A stretch of DNA of 64,000 nt, taken from the NCBI RefSeq assembly GCF_963082655.1, contig NC_081553.1, positions 37,291,474-37,355,473 of the forward strand. Reading direction: 5' to 3'. This document shows, one piece after another, positions 1 to 11,145 of the stretch (position 1 is its first letter; each line of letters starts with the position of its first letter). This DNA comes from Stomoxys calcitrans. Lineage: Eukaryota; Arthropoda; Insecta; Diptera; Muscidae. The translations under genes were made by a program, and so were the position numbers. The notes below the pieces were generated by a model, which searched no databases, was not told the DNA's origin, and saw only the letters and a list, made by a program, of their open reading frames with translations.

Positions 1-1462
1 GGAGATCGGTTATATGGGAGCTGTATCGGGCTAAAGCTCGATTCAGACAACACGTATGTTGAAGGTCATGGGAGTTGTTGTACAAAATTTTCAGCCAAAT
101 CGGATAATAATTGCGCCCTCTAGAGGCTCTAGAAGTCAAAATCCCAGAGCGGGTTATATGGCAGCTATATCATGCTATGGTTTGATTTGAAACATATTTG
201 AGACAGTTGTTGGAAGTTATAACAAAACACTTCATGCTAAATTTCAGCCAAATCGGATAAGAACTGCGCCCTCTAGTGGCTCAAGGAGCCATGATTCAAG
301 ATCGGCTATGGTTCGATTTGAAACATATTTGGCACAGTTGTTGGAAGTCATAAGAAAACGCTTCATGCAAAATTTCAGCCAAATGGGATAAGAACTGCGC
401 CCTCTAGTGGCTCAAGAAGCCAAGATACAAGATCGGTTATGGTTCGATTTGAACCATAATTGAGACAGTTGTTGGAAGTCATAACAAAACACTTCATGCA
501 AAATTTCACCCAAATGGGATAATTGCGCCCTCTAGTGGCTGAAGAAGCCAAGATTCAAAATCAGTTTATATGGCAGCAATATCAGGTTATGGACTGATTT
601 TATTCATACTTAGCACAATTTTTGGAAGTCATAGCAAAACTCCTTAAAACTAAATGTCATCCAAACCGGATAATAATTACGCCCTCTAGAGGCTCAAGAA
701 ATCAAGATCCCAGAGCGGTTTATATGGCAACTATACCAGGCTATGGTTCGATTTGAACCATAATTGAGACAGTTGTTGGAAGTCATAACAAAACACGTCA
801 TGCAAAATTTCAGCCAAATGGGATAATTGCGCCCTCTAGCAGCTGAAGAAGCCAAGATTCAAGATCGGTTTATATGGCAGCAATATCAGATTATGGACCG
901 ATTTTATTCATACTTAACACAGTTTTTGGAAGTCATAGCAAAACATAGTCATAGCAAAACACGTTAAAACAAAATTTCATCCAAACCGGATAATAATTAC
1001 GCCCTCTAGAAGCTCAAGAAGTTAAGATCCCAGAGCGGTTTATATGGAAGCTATATCAGGCTATGGTCCGATTTGAACCATAATTGAGACAGTTGTTGGA
1101 AGTCATAACAAAACACTTCATGCAAAATTGAAGCCAAAATCGGATAGGAATGGCGCCCTCTAGTGGCTCAACAAGTCAAGATTCAAGATCGGTTTTTATG
1201 GCAGCTTTTCAATACATGAACCGATATGGGCCATTTGCAATCCCAACCTACCTACACTTAAAAGAAATATTTGTGCAAAATTTCAAGCGGCTATCTTTAC
1301 TCCTTCGAAAGTTAGCGTGCTTTCGATAGACAGACGGACATGGCTAGATCGACTTAAAATGTCATGACGATCTAAAATTCATATACTTTATGGGTTCTTA
1401 GATGAATATTTAGAGGAGAATGACGAAATTAGTATACCCCCATCTTATGGTGGAGGGTATTA
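1..1462 (-). mobile_element. DINE-1-like Helentron element H1, 3' end outside window
   Basis: Non-autonomous rolling-circle (Helentron-associated) element read on the minus strand. About 1-1200 holds degenerate tandem units of roughly 165-190 bp built around a gatcggttta-tatgg box, a gttgttggaagtcataa box and a gccctctag-ggctcaagaag box. About 1200-1462 is the 5' end module, with the cagacggacatggctagatc block and the terminal motif TATGGTGGAGGGTAT (the reverse of a TATACCCTCCACC-type end). I see no coding capacity. The family assignment rests on likeness to Drosophila INE-1/DINE-1 and on complete copies elsewhere in the window. Confidence 0.8.
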
Positions 1463-1566
1463 AAAGAAATATATTTGAAAAAAATATTGCATCAAAAAAA
1501 TTTTCTTTATTCTTTCTAAAAAATTATTATTATTTATTTTCTTTTAAAATCAAAAACGAAAAAACT

Positions 1567-1885
1567 ATTTTTTATACCCTTCACCATAGGATAAGGGTAT
1601 ATCGGTTCATAACCTGACATAGCTGCCATATAAACCGATCTGCCAATTTGACTTTCTGAACCTCTAGAAGGCGCAATTATTACTCGCGTGAAATTTTTGA
1701 GTTGATATATTTCTATGACTTTGTGCGGCATGACTAGTACGGTCCATGTCGGTCAATAACTTGATATAACTCTTATATATTTGTAAAAGTCATTCAAAGA
1801 ACTTGAGAAATGCGATCCATGGTGGAGGGTATATAAGATTCGGCCGGGCCGATTTTACCACTATTTTAATCGTTTATTTTTATTT
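1567..1885 (+). mobile_element. Internally deleted DINE-1-like Helentron element H2
   Basis: A roughly 320-bp copy that starts with TATACCCTTCACCATAGG at 1573 and skips the usual 5' module, going straight into an internal gctgccatataaaccgatc unit. It ends with ATGGTGGAGGGTATA at 1819-1833, followed by a degenerate stem-loop (ttcggccgggccga). The two inverted ends and the hairpin make it recognisable despite the deletion. It lies tail-to-tail with H1, separated by about 100 bp of AT-rich DNA, and runs into a T-rich tract. Confidence 0.75.
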
Positions 1886-2179
1886 TTTTTTATTTAATTT
1901 TTTTATTTTTTTTTTTTATTTAATTTTTTTTTTTATTTAATTTTTTTTTATTTTAATTTTTTTTTTATTTTTATTTTTTTTATTTTTATTTTTTTTATTT
2001 TTATTTTTTTTTATTTTTATTTTTTTTTTTATTTTTATTTTATTTTTTTTTTTATTTTTATTTTTTCTTTATTTTTATTTTTATTTTTTATTTTAATTTT
2101 TATTTTTTTATCGTAGAACGCTTTTAATCGTTATTATTTTTTATTTTTTTTTATTTTTTTTTTATTTTTTTTTTATTTT
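1886..2179. repeat. T-rich low-complexity tract
   Basis: Runs of T broken by single A residues, between the 3' end of H2 and the 5' end of H3. I see no other structure. Confidence 0.9.
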
Positions 2180-3964
2180 TTTATACCCACCACCGAAGGA
2201 TGGGGGTATATTCATTTTGTCATTCCGTTTGCAACACATCGAAATATCCATTTCCGACCCTATAAAGTATATATATTCTTGATCAGCGTAAAAATCCAAG
2301 ACGATCTAGCCATGTCCGTCCGTCTGTCCGTCTGTCCGTCTGTCTGTTGAAATCACGCTACAGTCTTTAAAAATAGAGATATTGAGCTGAAATTTTGCAC
2401 AGATTCTTTTTTTGTCCATAAGCAGGTTAAGTTCGAAGATGGGCTATATCGGACTATATCTTGATATAGCCCCCATATAGACCGATCCGGCGATTTAGGG
2501 TCTTAGGCCCATAAAAGCCACATTTATTATCCGATTTTGTTGAAATTTGGGACAGTGAGTTGTGTTAGGCCCTTCGACATCCTTTGCCAATTTGGCTCAG
2601 ATCGGTCCAGATTTGGATATAGCTGCCATATAGACCGATCCTCCGATTTGGGGTCTAAGGCCCATAAAAGCCACATTTATGGTCCGATTTCGCTGAAATT
2701 CGGTCTTAGTCTTAGTCTTAGTCTTAGCCCCTTTGACATGTTTCTTTAATTTGGTCCAGATCGGTTCAGATTTGGATATAGCTGCCATATAGACCGATCC
2801 TCCGGTTTGGGGTCTTAGGCCCACAAAAGCCACATTTATTATCCGATTTTGATGAAATTTGGGACAGTGAGTTTGGTTAGGACCTTCGACATCCTTTGTC
2901 AATTTGGCTCAGATCGGTCCAGATTTGGATATAGCTGCCATATAGACCGATCCTCCGGTTTAGGGTCTTAGGCCCACAAAAGCCACATTTATTATCCGAT
3001 TTTGATGAAATTCGGGGCAGTGAATTGTGTAAGGCCCATCGACATCCTTCGTTAATTTGGCTCAGATCGGTCCAGATTTGGATATAGCTATCATATAGAT
3101 CGATCCTCCGATTTATGGTGTAAGGCCCATAATAGTCCTATTCATTATCCGATTTTGCTGAAATTTGGGACAGTGAGATGTGTTAGGCCCTTTGTCATAT
3201 TTCTTCAATTTGGCCCAGATCGGTTCAAATTTGGATATAGCTGCCATATAGACCGATTTCTTGATTTATGGTTTTGGGCCCATAAAATGCTCATTCATTG
3301 TCCGATTTCGCCGAAATTTGGAACAGTGAGTTAAGTTAAGCCACTTGACATACTTCTGCAATATCGCACCGATCGGTCCAGATTTGGATATAGCTGCCAT
3401 ATAGACCGATATCTAGGTTTTAGGTTTTGGGGCCATAAAAGACGCATTTATTGTCCGACGTCGCTGAAATTTGAGACAGTGAGTTTGGTTAGGCTCTTCG
3501 ACGTCCTTCTTCAATTTTGCCCAGATCGGTCCAGATTTGAATATAGCTGCCATATAGACCGATCTCTGGATTTAAGGTTTAGGGCCCATAAAAGAGGCAT
3601 TTATTGTCCGATTTCGCCGAAATTTGGGACAGTGCTTAGTGTTAGGCTCTTCGATATGTTTATGCAACTTGGCCCAAATCGGTCGAGATTTGGATATAGC
3701 TGCCATGTAGACCGATATCTCGATTTAAAGTCTTGGCCCCATAAAAAGGCGCATTTATAATCCGATTTCACTGAAATTTGACACAGTGACTTATGTTCGG
3801 CATTTCGACATCCGTGTCGTATATAGTTCCGATCGGTATGAGGTATATGAGTATAAGGTATGAAATTTTCACCGAATTTTGATGAAAGGTGGTTTACATA
3901 TATACCCGAGGTGGTGGGTATCCAAAGTTCGGCCCGGCCGAACTTAACGCCTTTTTACTTGTTT
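2180..3964 (+). mobile_element. Complete DINE-1-like Helentron element H3
   Basis: The best full-length example of its subfamily. Its 5' end TATACCCACCACC starts at 2182, followed by accctataaagtatatat and a GATCTAGCCATGTCCGTC block at about 2262-2330, both strongly like Drosophila INE-1. From about 2440 to 3800 it has roughly eight tandem units of about 155 bp, each with gatatagctgccatata-gaccgatc and a tgaaatttgggacagtgag box. It ends with GGTGGTGGGTA at 3911-3920, the inverse of the 5' end, and the stem-loop TTCGGCCCGGCCGAA at 3928-3942, then acttgttt. Inverted subterminal repeats, internal tandem repeats and a 3' hairpin are the hallmarks of Helentron-associated elements. It encodes no protein. 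Confidence 0.85.
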
Positions 3965-4765
3965 AATTTTATTTTTTTATATTTTTTATTTTTATATTTT
4001 TTTATTTTTATATTTTTTTATTTTTATATTTTATCTGTTTTTATTTTTTTGATTTGTAATTTTTTATTTATTTTTTTGTTTTTATTTAATTTTTATTTTT
4101 TTTTTTGTTATTATTTTTTAATTTGTTTTTATTATTATTATTTTTTATTTCTTTTTTTTATTTTTTATTTTTTATTTTTTTTTAATTTTTTAACTTCTAT
4201 TTTTTTATATTAATTTTTTGCTTTCATTTTTAATTTTTTGTTACTTTTTTATTTGTATATTTTTTTTTGTTGTTTTTTCCTTTTAGACTTTTTAAATTTT
4301 TAATTTATTTTTTTTTGTTACAAAAAAATCGAGCTTGAGATTTATTAAAGAATCAGTATTTTTACTAAAAGAAGCCGAACCTATTTTAAAATTTTTTTTA
4401 TATATTTTCTTATCCCACCTGCGGATGAGAAGGTCCCTTGGGAGTGTATGAAGTTTTTTTTATTCATGAGTTATTTCGTTTTATTTTTATTTTTTTTTTT
4501 TTTTTGTGATATATTATTATTAGTTTTGTCCTATTTAAATTTTATTGTGTTTTAGTTATATTTTATTTGAGTTTTTTTTCATATAATAAAAAATAAAGTT
4601 TGAATATTTTTATAGATATTTTTATTGAGTTTGATTTTTCTTTTCTTTTTTTATTTTAATTTTTTTTCTTTTATAGAGTTTAATTATCTTTATAATTTTA
4701 TATAAACAATTAACATTCATTTTCACCTCTTTTTTGAATTTTAATTTTATTTTTTTTTACTATTT
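3965..4765. repeat. T-rich low-complexity tract beyond H3
   Basis: About 800 bp of T-dominated sequence with scattered A and G, starting at the 3' terminus of H3. It encodes only F/Y/L/I-rich open frames. A short less-biased piece near 4330-4450 has no recognisable feature. Confidence 0.85.
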
Positions 4766-4767
4766 TA

Positions 4768-5004
4768 TTGGGTTGCCCAAAAAGTAATTGCGAATTTTTT
4801 AAAAGAAAGTAAATGGATTTTTAAAAAAACTTAGAATGAACTTTAATCAAATATACTTTTTTTACACTTTTTTTCTAAAGCAAGCTAAAAGTAACTGCTG
4901 ATAACTGACAGAAGAAAGAATGCATTTACAGAGTCACAAGCTGTGAAAAAATTTGCCAACGCCGACTATATGAAAAATCCGCAATTACTTTTTGGGCAAC
5001 CCAA
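4768..5004 (+). mobile_element. Mariner-type MITE, copy 1
   Basis: A 237-bp non-autonomous element with terminal inverted repeats beginning TTGGGTTGCCCAAAAAGTAA and ending in its inverse complement, flanked by TA dinucleotides (4766-4767 and 5005-5006). TA target duplications and this terminus point to the Tc1/mariner superfamily (known family features). The interior carries sequence like acagaagaaagaatgca and cacaagctgtgaaaaaattt but no open frame. A second copy in opposite orientation lies at 24656-24891, homologous along its whole length. Confidence 0.9.
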
Positions 5005-5006
5005 TA

Positions 5007-5220
5007 TATATTTTGGTTTTTTTTGTGTTTCCTGGTTTTCTTTTTTATTTTGGTTTCTCATTTTTTCTTGATTTTCCCCATTTTTTATATTTTTTTATAA
5101 TTTTTTAATGTTTTTTTATAATTTTTTAATTTAGAATATTTTTTATTTTTGAATATTTATTATATTTTATTTTAATTTAATTTCAATGTTAATTTATTTC
5201 AATTAGTTTCACTTTATATT
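5007..5220. repeat. AT-rich low-complexity stretch
   Basis: T-dominated sequence joining the MITE to the pentanucleotide array. I see no other feature. Confidence 0.7.
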
Positions 5221-6150
5221 ATTTTATTCTTTTATTTTATTTTATTTTATTTTATTTTGCTTTATTTTATTTAATTTTATTTTACTTTATTTTATTTTAT
5301 TTTTTTTTTTATTTTATCTTATTTTTATTTTATTTTATTTTATTTTATTTTATTTTATTTTATTTTATTTTATTTTATTTTATTTTATTTTATTTTATTT
5401 TATTTAATTTTATTTTATTTTAGTTTTTTTTATTTTATTTTATTTTATTTTAGTTTTTTTTATTTTATTTTATTTAATTTAATTTTATTTTATTTTATTT
5501 TAGTTTTTTTTTTATTTTATTTTATTTTATTATATTTTATTATATTGTATATTATTTTCTTTTGTTTTCTTTTATTTTATTTTACTTTATTTTATTTTAT
5601 TTTATTTTATTATATTGTATATTATTTTCTTTTGTTTTCTTTTATTTTATTTTACTCTATTTTATTTTATTTTATTTTATTTTATTTTATTTTATTTTAT
5701 TTTATTTTATTTTATTTTATTTTATTTTATTTTATTTTATTTTATTTTATTTTATTTTATTTTTATTTTATTTTATTTTATTTTATTTTATTTTATTTTA
5801 TTTTATTTATTTTATTTTATTTTATTTTATTTTATTTATTTTATTTTATTTTATTTTATTTTATTTTATTTTATTTTATTTTATTTTATTTTATTTTAGT
5901 TTATTTTTTTATTTTATTTTATCTTATTTTTATTTTATTTAACTTTATTTTGTCTTATATTATTTTATTTTATTTTATTCTGATTTATTTTATTTAATTA
6001 ATTTTTTTTATTTTATCTTATTTTTATTTTATTTTACTTTATTTTATTTAATTTTTTTTTATTTTATTTTATTTTTTTGTTTATTTTTTTTTTTTTATTT
6101 TATATTTTTTATTTTATTTTATTTCATTTTACTTTATTTTATTTAGTATT
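5221..6150. repeat. (TTTTA)n pentanucleotide array
   Basis: About 930 bp of TTTTA repeats, near perfect at about 5330-5400 and 5650-5900, with interruptions elsewhere. A segment containing tatattgtatattattttc is duplicated 70 bp apart at 5541 and 5611. All three plus-strand frames stay open as FILFY-type repeats because the unit lacks stop codons. That is a composition artefact, not a gene. Confidence 0.95.
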
Positions 6151-6959
6151 TCAATGCATTAGATTTCACACTAATTTCTTCAATGACAGGATGAAGGCAC
6201 GTGTTACTTGATTTTTGAATATAATTGTTTTTGTTTTCACTCCATTTTGCTGAAGCCGACGAAGTCTCAAAGTGTACAGTTCATTTTCAATTGCTGTTGC
6301 TATTTGTTTTGTTTAATTTTTCTTTTTATTTTTGGAAGACCTTTTATGAACTTTTTTTTTTCTTTTGTATATGTGTGAAGAGCATTTCAAAATAAATATT
6401 TGACAAAAATGTTTCGGTGTTAATTCTTTAGTGCATAAATTTTGTATATTAAAGTTTATTTTTTTTTTGTTTTTTACTCGTTGTCTTTTTTCGCCTTTTT
6501 ATTCTTGTTTATTTATATTTTTGGCTTTCTTAATTCACAACACATTTGATTAAAGAAGAGTGAGAGATACATGTGCTTGGAGTTTATTAACCTAATTCTG
6601 TGGCTTTGACGTCTTAAGATGACTTTTTTATACATGTGTACTGGTTTTATTGCTACGACACAATTGCTTTTTGTTTTTGATGATTGGACTTCACACTTTT
6701 TTTTTGTCTCGAAGGTGCAAAAGCGCATAGAATAGCAAATTTATTTTAACCTTCTTTCTTTTAACATTTGTCTAAGTTTATAAACAAACAGTTTTCTTTT
6801 GGGTTATTTGGAGTATTTCCATAGATTTTAGCCACATTTCAAAAAAATTGGGTGGCAAAGTAGATTTTATGAATCCTTAGCAGTTAGATCGAAATATGGT
6901 ACAATCTAAGCCAAACTCCGTAAATTTGTCGCGGGTCTGAATAACAACATAAAAATACG
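6151..6959. other. AT-rich, apparently single-copy DNA
   Basis: About 800 bp of mixed AT-rich sequence without recognisable repeat units. Short open frames of up to 71 codons have no familiar domain. I see no gene. Confidence 0.5.
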
Positions 6960-7172
6960 AAGTTTATGGGTGAAAGACCTCAAATCCCGAGATCGGTGTA
7001 TATGGCAGCTACAATATATCCAAGATCTTAACCTTATGGACGACGATGGGCTGCAAACAACTCACGGTGCCAAATTTCTGAGAAATTGGATAATGAATGC
7101 GGTTTCTATGGGCTTAAGACCCTAAGTCGGGAGATCGGTCTATATGGGGGCTATATCAAGATATAGTCAATT
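6960..7172 (-). mobile_element. Helentron-like internal fragment H4a
   Basis: Two degenerate internal units (gatcggtctatatgg, caaatttctgagaaattgg) read on the minus strand. There are no terminal motifs. It meets H4b, which has the opposite orientation, near 7170. Confidence 0.6.
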
Positions 7173-7923
7173 TTCAATTCCGATTTAGTTGAAATTTGGA
7201 ACAAAGACTTGTGTGATGACTTCCACCATCCATGTCAAGTATGATCCGAATGGGTCTATAATCAGATGTAGTCCCGGATTTGACTTGTTCAAATACTTAG
7301 AAGCCCTAATTTTCATCCGATTTGGCTGAAATTTAGAACACAGACTTAGGATATGACTCCCAACAGCCATGCCAAGTATGACCCGAATCTGTCTATAATC
7401 GGATATAGCCCCCATATAAACCGATCCCCGGATTTGACTTCTTAAGCCGTTAGAAGCCTCAATTTTCATCCGATTTGGCTGAAATTTGGAACACAGTCTT
7501 AAGATATGACTCCCAACACCCATGCCAATTATGATCCGAATCGGTCTATAATCAGATATAGTCCCCATATAAACCGATCCTCGGATTTGATTCCTTCAGC
7601 TCTTAGAAGCCCCAATTTTCATACGATTTGGCTGAAATTTGAAACAAAGACTTGTGTGATGACTTTCAGCATCCATGCCAAGTATGATCCGAATCGGTCT
7701 AAAATCAAAAAAATAGCCCCGATATAAAGCGATCTCCGGATTTCTTCAGCTTCTTCAGCCGTTAGAAGCTACATTTTTACCATATTTGGCTGAAATTTGG
7801 CCCAAAACCCTATCTTATGACTTACAACATCAGTGGCAAGTTCTATCCGAATCGGTCAATATGGTAATATAGGCCTCCCTAAGTAGGCCTCCAGGTCGAA
7901 ATTATCAACGCTTTTACTTGTTT
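7173..7923 (+). mobile_element. Helentron-like 3' fragment H4b
   Basis: Four to five tandem units of about 150-155 bp (ccccatataaaccgatc, ttttcatccgatttggctg, ccatgccaagtatgatcc) on the plus strand. It ends in aacgcttttacttgtttg, the same terminus as H3 and H5, although the hairpin has decayed to ggtcgaaattatc. The 5' module is absent. An AT-rich stretch follows. Confidence 0.7.
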
Positions 7924-8019
7924 GTATTGCAATTAAATTTTTATTTTTAATTTATTAAAATTAAATTTTTTTGTTGGATTTCTTTGTAAAAGTATTGAAA
8001 AAAATACAGCTGTGGACAA
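7924..8019. other. Short AT-rich stretch
   Basis: About 100 bp of A/T-rich sequence between H4b and the next repeat block. I see nothing else in it. Confidence 0.4.
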
Positions 8020-9545
8020 AATTGTAGCAAAAAATCAAATTTCTTACAACAATTTCTGCAGAAGCTGTAACGGCGCAGAAAGAGGGTAATATAGATCATT
8101 TAAGACCCAAAATGTCCCAATCGGACTTAGTGCCCGTTTGGGTGGGGCTTTCCCCTTCAATTAAGTTAAGCTCTTGGGTCTATTCATCTGTGGTTCCAGT
8201 TCAATTTAAACCAAATAATCGATTTCCATGCTTATTCAGTAGCAGTCAGCAATTAAACACACTTAAGACGTTTACGTCCATTATAATATCAAAGGATCAA
8301 TAGATGAATGGTGCATTTCACTTCCTATTGTGGAACCTTAGAACTGGCAAGTGCTTACACCAATTTCTACATAAACTGTAAGAAGTTCCAGAAAGAGCGA
8401 ACTATAGATCACCTGTGTGAGTGTCCCATACTGATAAGCTTTAGTTGAGTTTAGAAGGCATCTGCATTCTCTTGTTCCGATCGGCCTTTAAGTTTGTAAT
8501 ATTCCTTGTGGGTGGATAGCCACCACACAAGATAGCTAACACATTCTTTAAATCACGTTTGTACTTCACACGCAAATACCTTTCATTTAAGATCCATATG
8601 GTCCCAAAAGGTCTACGTGCCCGTTTGGGTGGGGCCTTCCCCTTTAATTAAGTTAAGCCCTTGGGTCTCTTCACCTGTGGTTCCAGTTCCTACCATAGAA
8701 TCTTATAACTGGCGAGTGCTTGCAACAATTTTGCATAAACTGTAAGAACATCCAGAAAGAGCGAACTATAGATCATTTATGTGAGGGTCCCGTACATCAA
8801 TTTTCTTGCTTATGCTTATCCGGAAGCAGTCTGCAGGCAAACCCACTTAAGACATTTAGGTTCAGTATGATATAATTTCCTACCATAGAAACTTGTAACT
8901 GGCTATAGTTTACAACAATTCCTACATTATCTGTAAGAATGTCCAGAAAGAGGGAACTATAGATCACATGTGTGAGTGTTCCGCTCTGGTAAGCTTTCGT
9001 TTCGTTTAGAAGGCATCTTCATTCACATATCCCTGTGGCATCGGAATGGACCTTAGGAGCCAAAGTTCGAGTTGCACATTGTCCCGATCGGCCTCAAAGA
9101 TGATAGCATTACTTGTAGGTGGTACTTTATATCAAATTCGTAATCCACACGCAAATACCTTTCATTTAAGACCCATATGGTCCCAATCGGACTAGGTGCC
9201 CGTTTGGGTGGAGCCTTCCCCTTCAATTAAATCAAGCTCATAGGTCTATCCATCAGATTTTGCTTTTAGATTTCCACTAAAACCTTGCCTTATCCAAGGT
9301 TCCACCCAATTGGACTACGTGCCCGTTTGGGTGGGGCCTTCCCCTTCAACAAAATTAAGCTCATAGGTCTATCCATCTGATTTTGCTTAAGGATTTGCAC
9401 TAAAACCTTGCGTTATCTAAGGCTTTACCCAATCGGACTACGTGCCCGTTTGGGTGGGGCCTTCCCCTTCAACTAAGTCAAGCCCTTGGGTATAACCACC
9501 AGATTCTAACTGAAGATTTCCACTAAAAACCTAGCCTTAACTATG
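8020..9545 (+). repeat. Repeat family B block 1 (core cccgtttgggtgg)
   Basis: Degenerate units sharing tgcccgtttgggtggggcct and ccccttcaattaagttaag, at about 8131, 8626, 9199, 9322 and 9445. They are interspersed with a second module (acaatttctacataaactgt, ccagaaagagcgaactatag) at about 8040, 8360, 8720 and 8915. Some units begin with tacctttcatttaagaccca, a phrase shared with family C, so B and C are probably branches of one lineage. I see no coding potential. Family identity is unknown to me. Confidence 0.7.
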
Positions 9546-10125
9546 TTTCCGTATGTTCTTAAAATTTCATTTTATTCATTAACTACGTAATACTGGTATA
9601 AAAAAATGTTTGTATACTATCCATTCACGTTTTGAATTAACTCTCCATAGCCACATAATGAATTTGTATTGCTTGCATTAAATACTTAAATAAAATCCAG
9701 AAGGTCGTTTGCATACTACAAAAAATGAAAACAGCAAAAAAAAATCAACGTCTACAACAATAACTAAATACTAAATTTTTATAATCTTCCTGTTTTTATG
9801 ATTATGTATTTTTTTTTTCAACCCAGTCTGCCAGCACATTTTATTTGATTGTATTATTCGTAAAAAAAAAATATTTTTCACTCCCATTATTTCATTTGGA
9901 AATTGTTCACAAGCGTTTTATTTGATTTAAATTGTTCTGTGTGTTTTTTTTTATATGTTATCATTTATGCGAAAAGCAACAAAACTAAATTTAATGGAAA
10001 TTTTATAAAGGGTGGGCCATCTAGCGGTTGATATGTAACCAAAGTTAGATGTCTTCAATAACATACTCAAAGATATTCATTCCAAGGTTTGAAGTAGACG
10101 AGTGCTTTATGGAAAAATATTTGTT
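9546..10125. other. AT-rich, apparently single-copy DNA
   Basis: No repeat unit, domain or RNA gene recognised. The phrase gggtgggccatctagcgg near 10011 resembles the start of some DNA-transposon ends, but I could not find a partner end. Confidence 0.45.
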
Positions 10126-11145
10126 TAACCGTGACTCGTAAGTTTTTCGTGAGCCGTGATTTCTCCTGAGTGCCTTGTAAGTGTTTCGTGCGTAAAGACT
10201 GTCTCGTGAGTCGTGAGTGTTTCGTGAGTCATGAGTGTTTCGTGAGTCGTGGTTTTCTAGTGAGTCATGAGTGTTTCTTGAGTCATGAGTGTTTCGTGAA
10301 ACCCTCATGTTTCGTGAGTCATGAGTGTTTCGAGTGTTTCGTGAGTCATGAGTGTTTCGTGAGTCATGAGTGTTTCTTGAGTTATGAGTGTCTCGTAAGT
10401 CGTGAGCGAGTTTGCCTAAATTAAATTTTTGTCTCGTGAGCGTGCATGAACGTGAGTCGTCATAAAGAGCCGTGATTTCTCGTGAGTGCCTTGTAAGTGT
10501 TTCGTGCGTAATGAGTGTTTCGTGAGTCGTGATTTTCTAGTGTTTCGTGAGTCGTGATTTTCTAGTGAGTCATGAGTGTTTCTTGAGTCATGAGTGTTTC
10601 GTGAAACACTCATGTTTCGTGAGTCACGAGTGTTTCGTGAAACACTCATGTTTAGTGAGTCATGAGTGTTTCGTGAGTCATGAGTGTTTCGTGAGTCATG
10701 AGTGTTTCTTGAGTTATGAGTGTCTCGTAAGTCGTGAGCAAGTTTGCCTAAATTAAATTTTTGTCTCGTGAGCGTGCATGAACGTGAGTCGTCATAAAGA
10801 GCCGTGATTTCTCGTGAGTGCCTTGTAAGTGTTTCGTGCGTAATGAGTGTTTCGTGAGTCGTGATTTTCTAGTGAGTCATGAGTGTTTCGTGAGTCATAA
10901 GTGTTTCGTGAGTCATGAGTGTTTCGTGAATGTTTCGTGAGTCATGAGTGTTTCGTGAGTCATGAGTGTTTCGTGAGTCATAAGTGTTTCGTGAGTCATG
11001 AGTGTTTCGTGAGTCATGAGTGTTTCGTGAGTCATGAGTGTTTCGTGAGTCATGAGTGTTTCCTGAGTCATGAGTGTCTCGTAAGTCGTGAGCGAGTTTG
11101 CCTAAGTTTGGATGAACGTGAGTCGTCATAAAGAAGTCGTGCCTG
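10126..11145. repeat. 18-bp minisatellite with TGAGTCA sites
   Basis: Tandem array of the 18-bp unit GTGAGTCATGAGTGTTTC with variants. It has a higher-order structure: a spacer module (gtttgcctaaattaaat, cgtgcatgaacgtgagtcg, cataaagagccgtgatttc) separates three blocks, with the two full spacers 332 bp apart (10410 and 10742). About 23 exact TGAGTCA heptamers are present, a match to the AP-1/TRE consensus. Because 18 is a multiple of three, open frames run on both strands (CFVSHE repeats on plus, RNTHDS repeats on minus). These are repeat artefacts. Confidence 0.93.

Noticed and set aside
10005..10040. Possible DNA-transposon end, gggtgggccatctagcgg
   Set aside because: No inverted partner was found within several kilobases, so there is no element to define.
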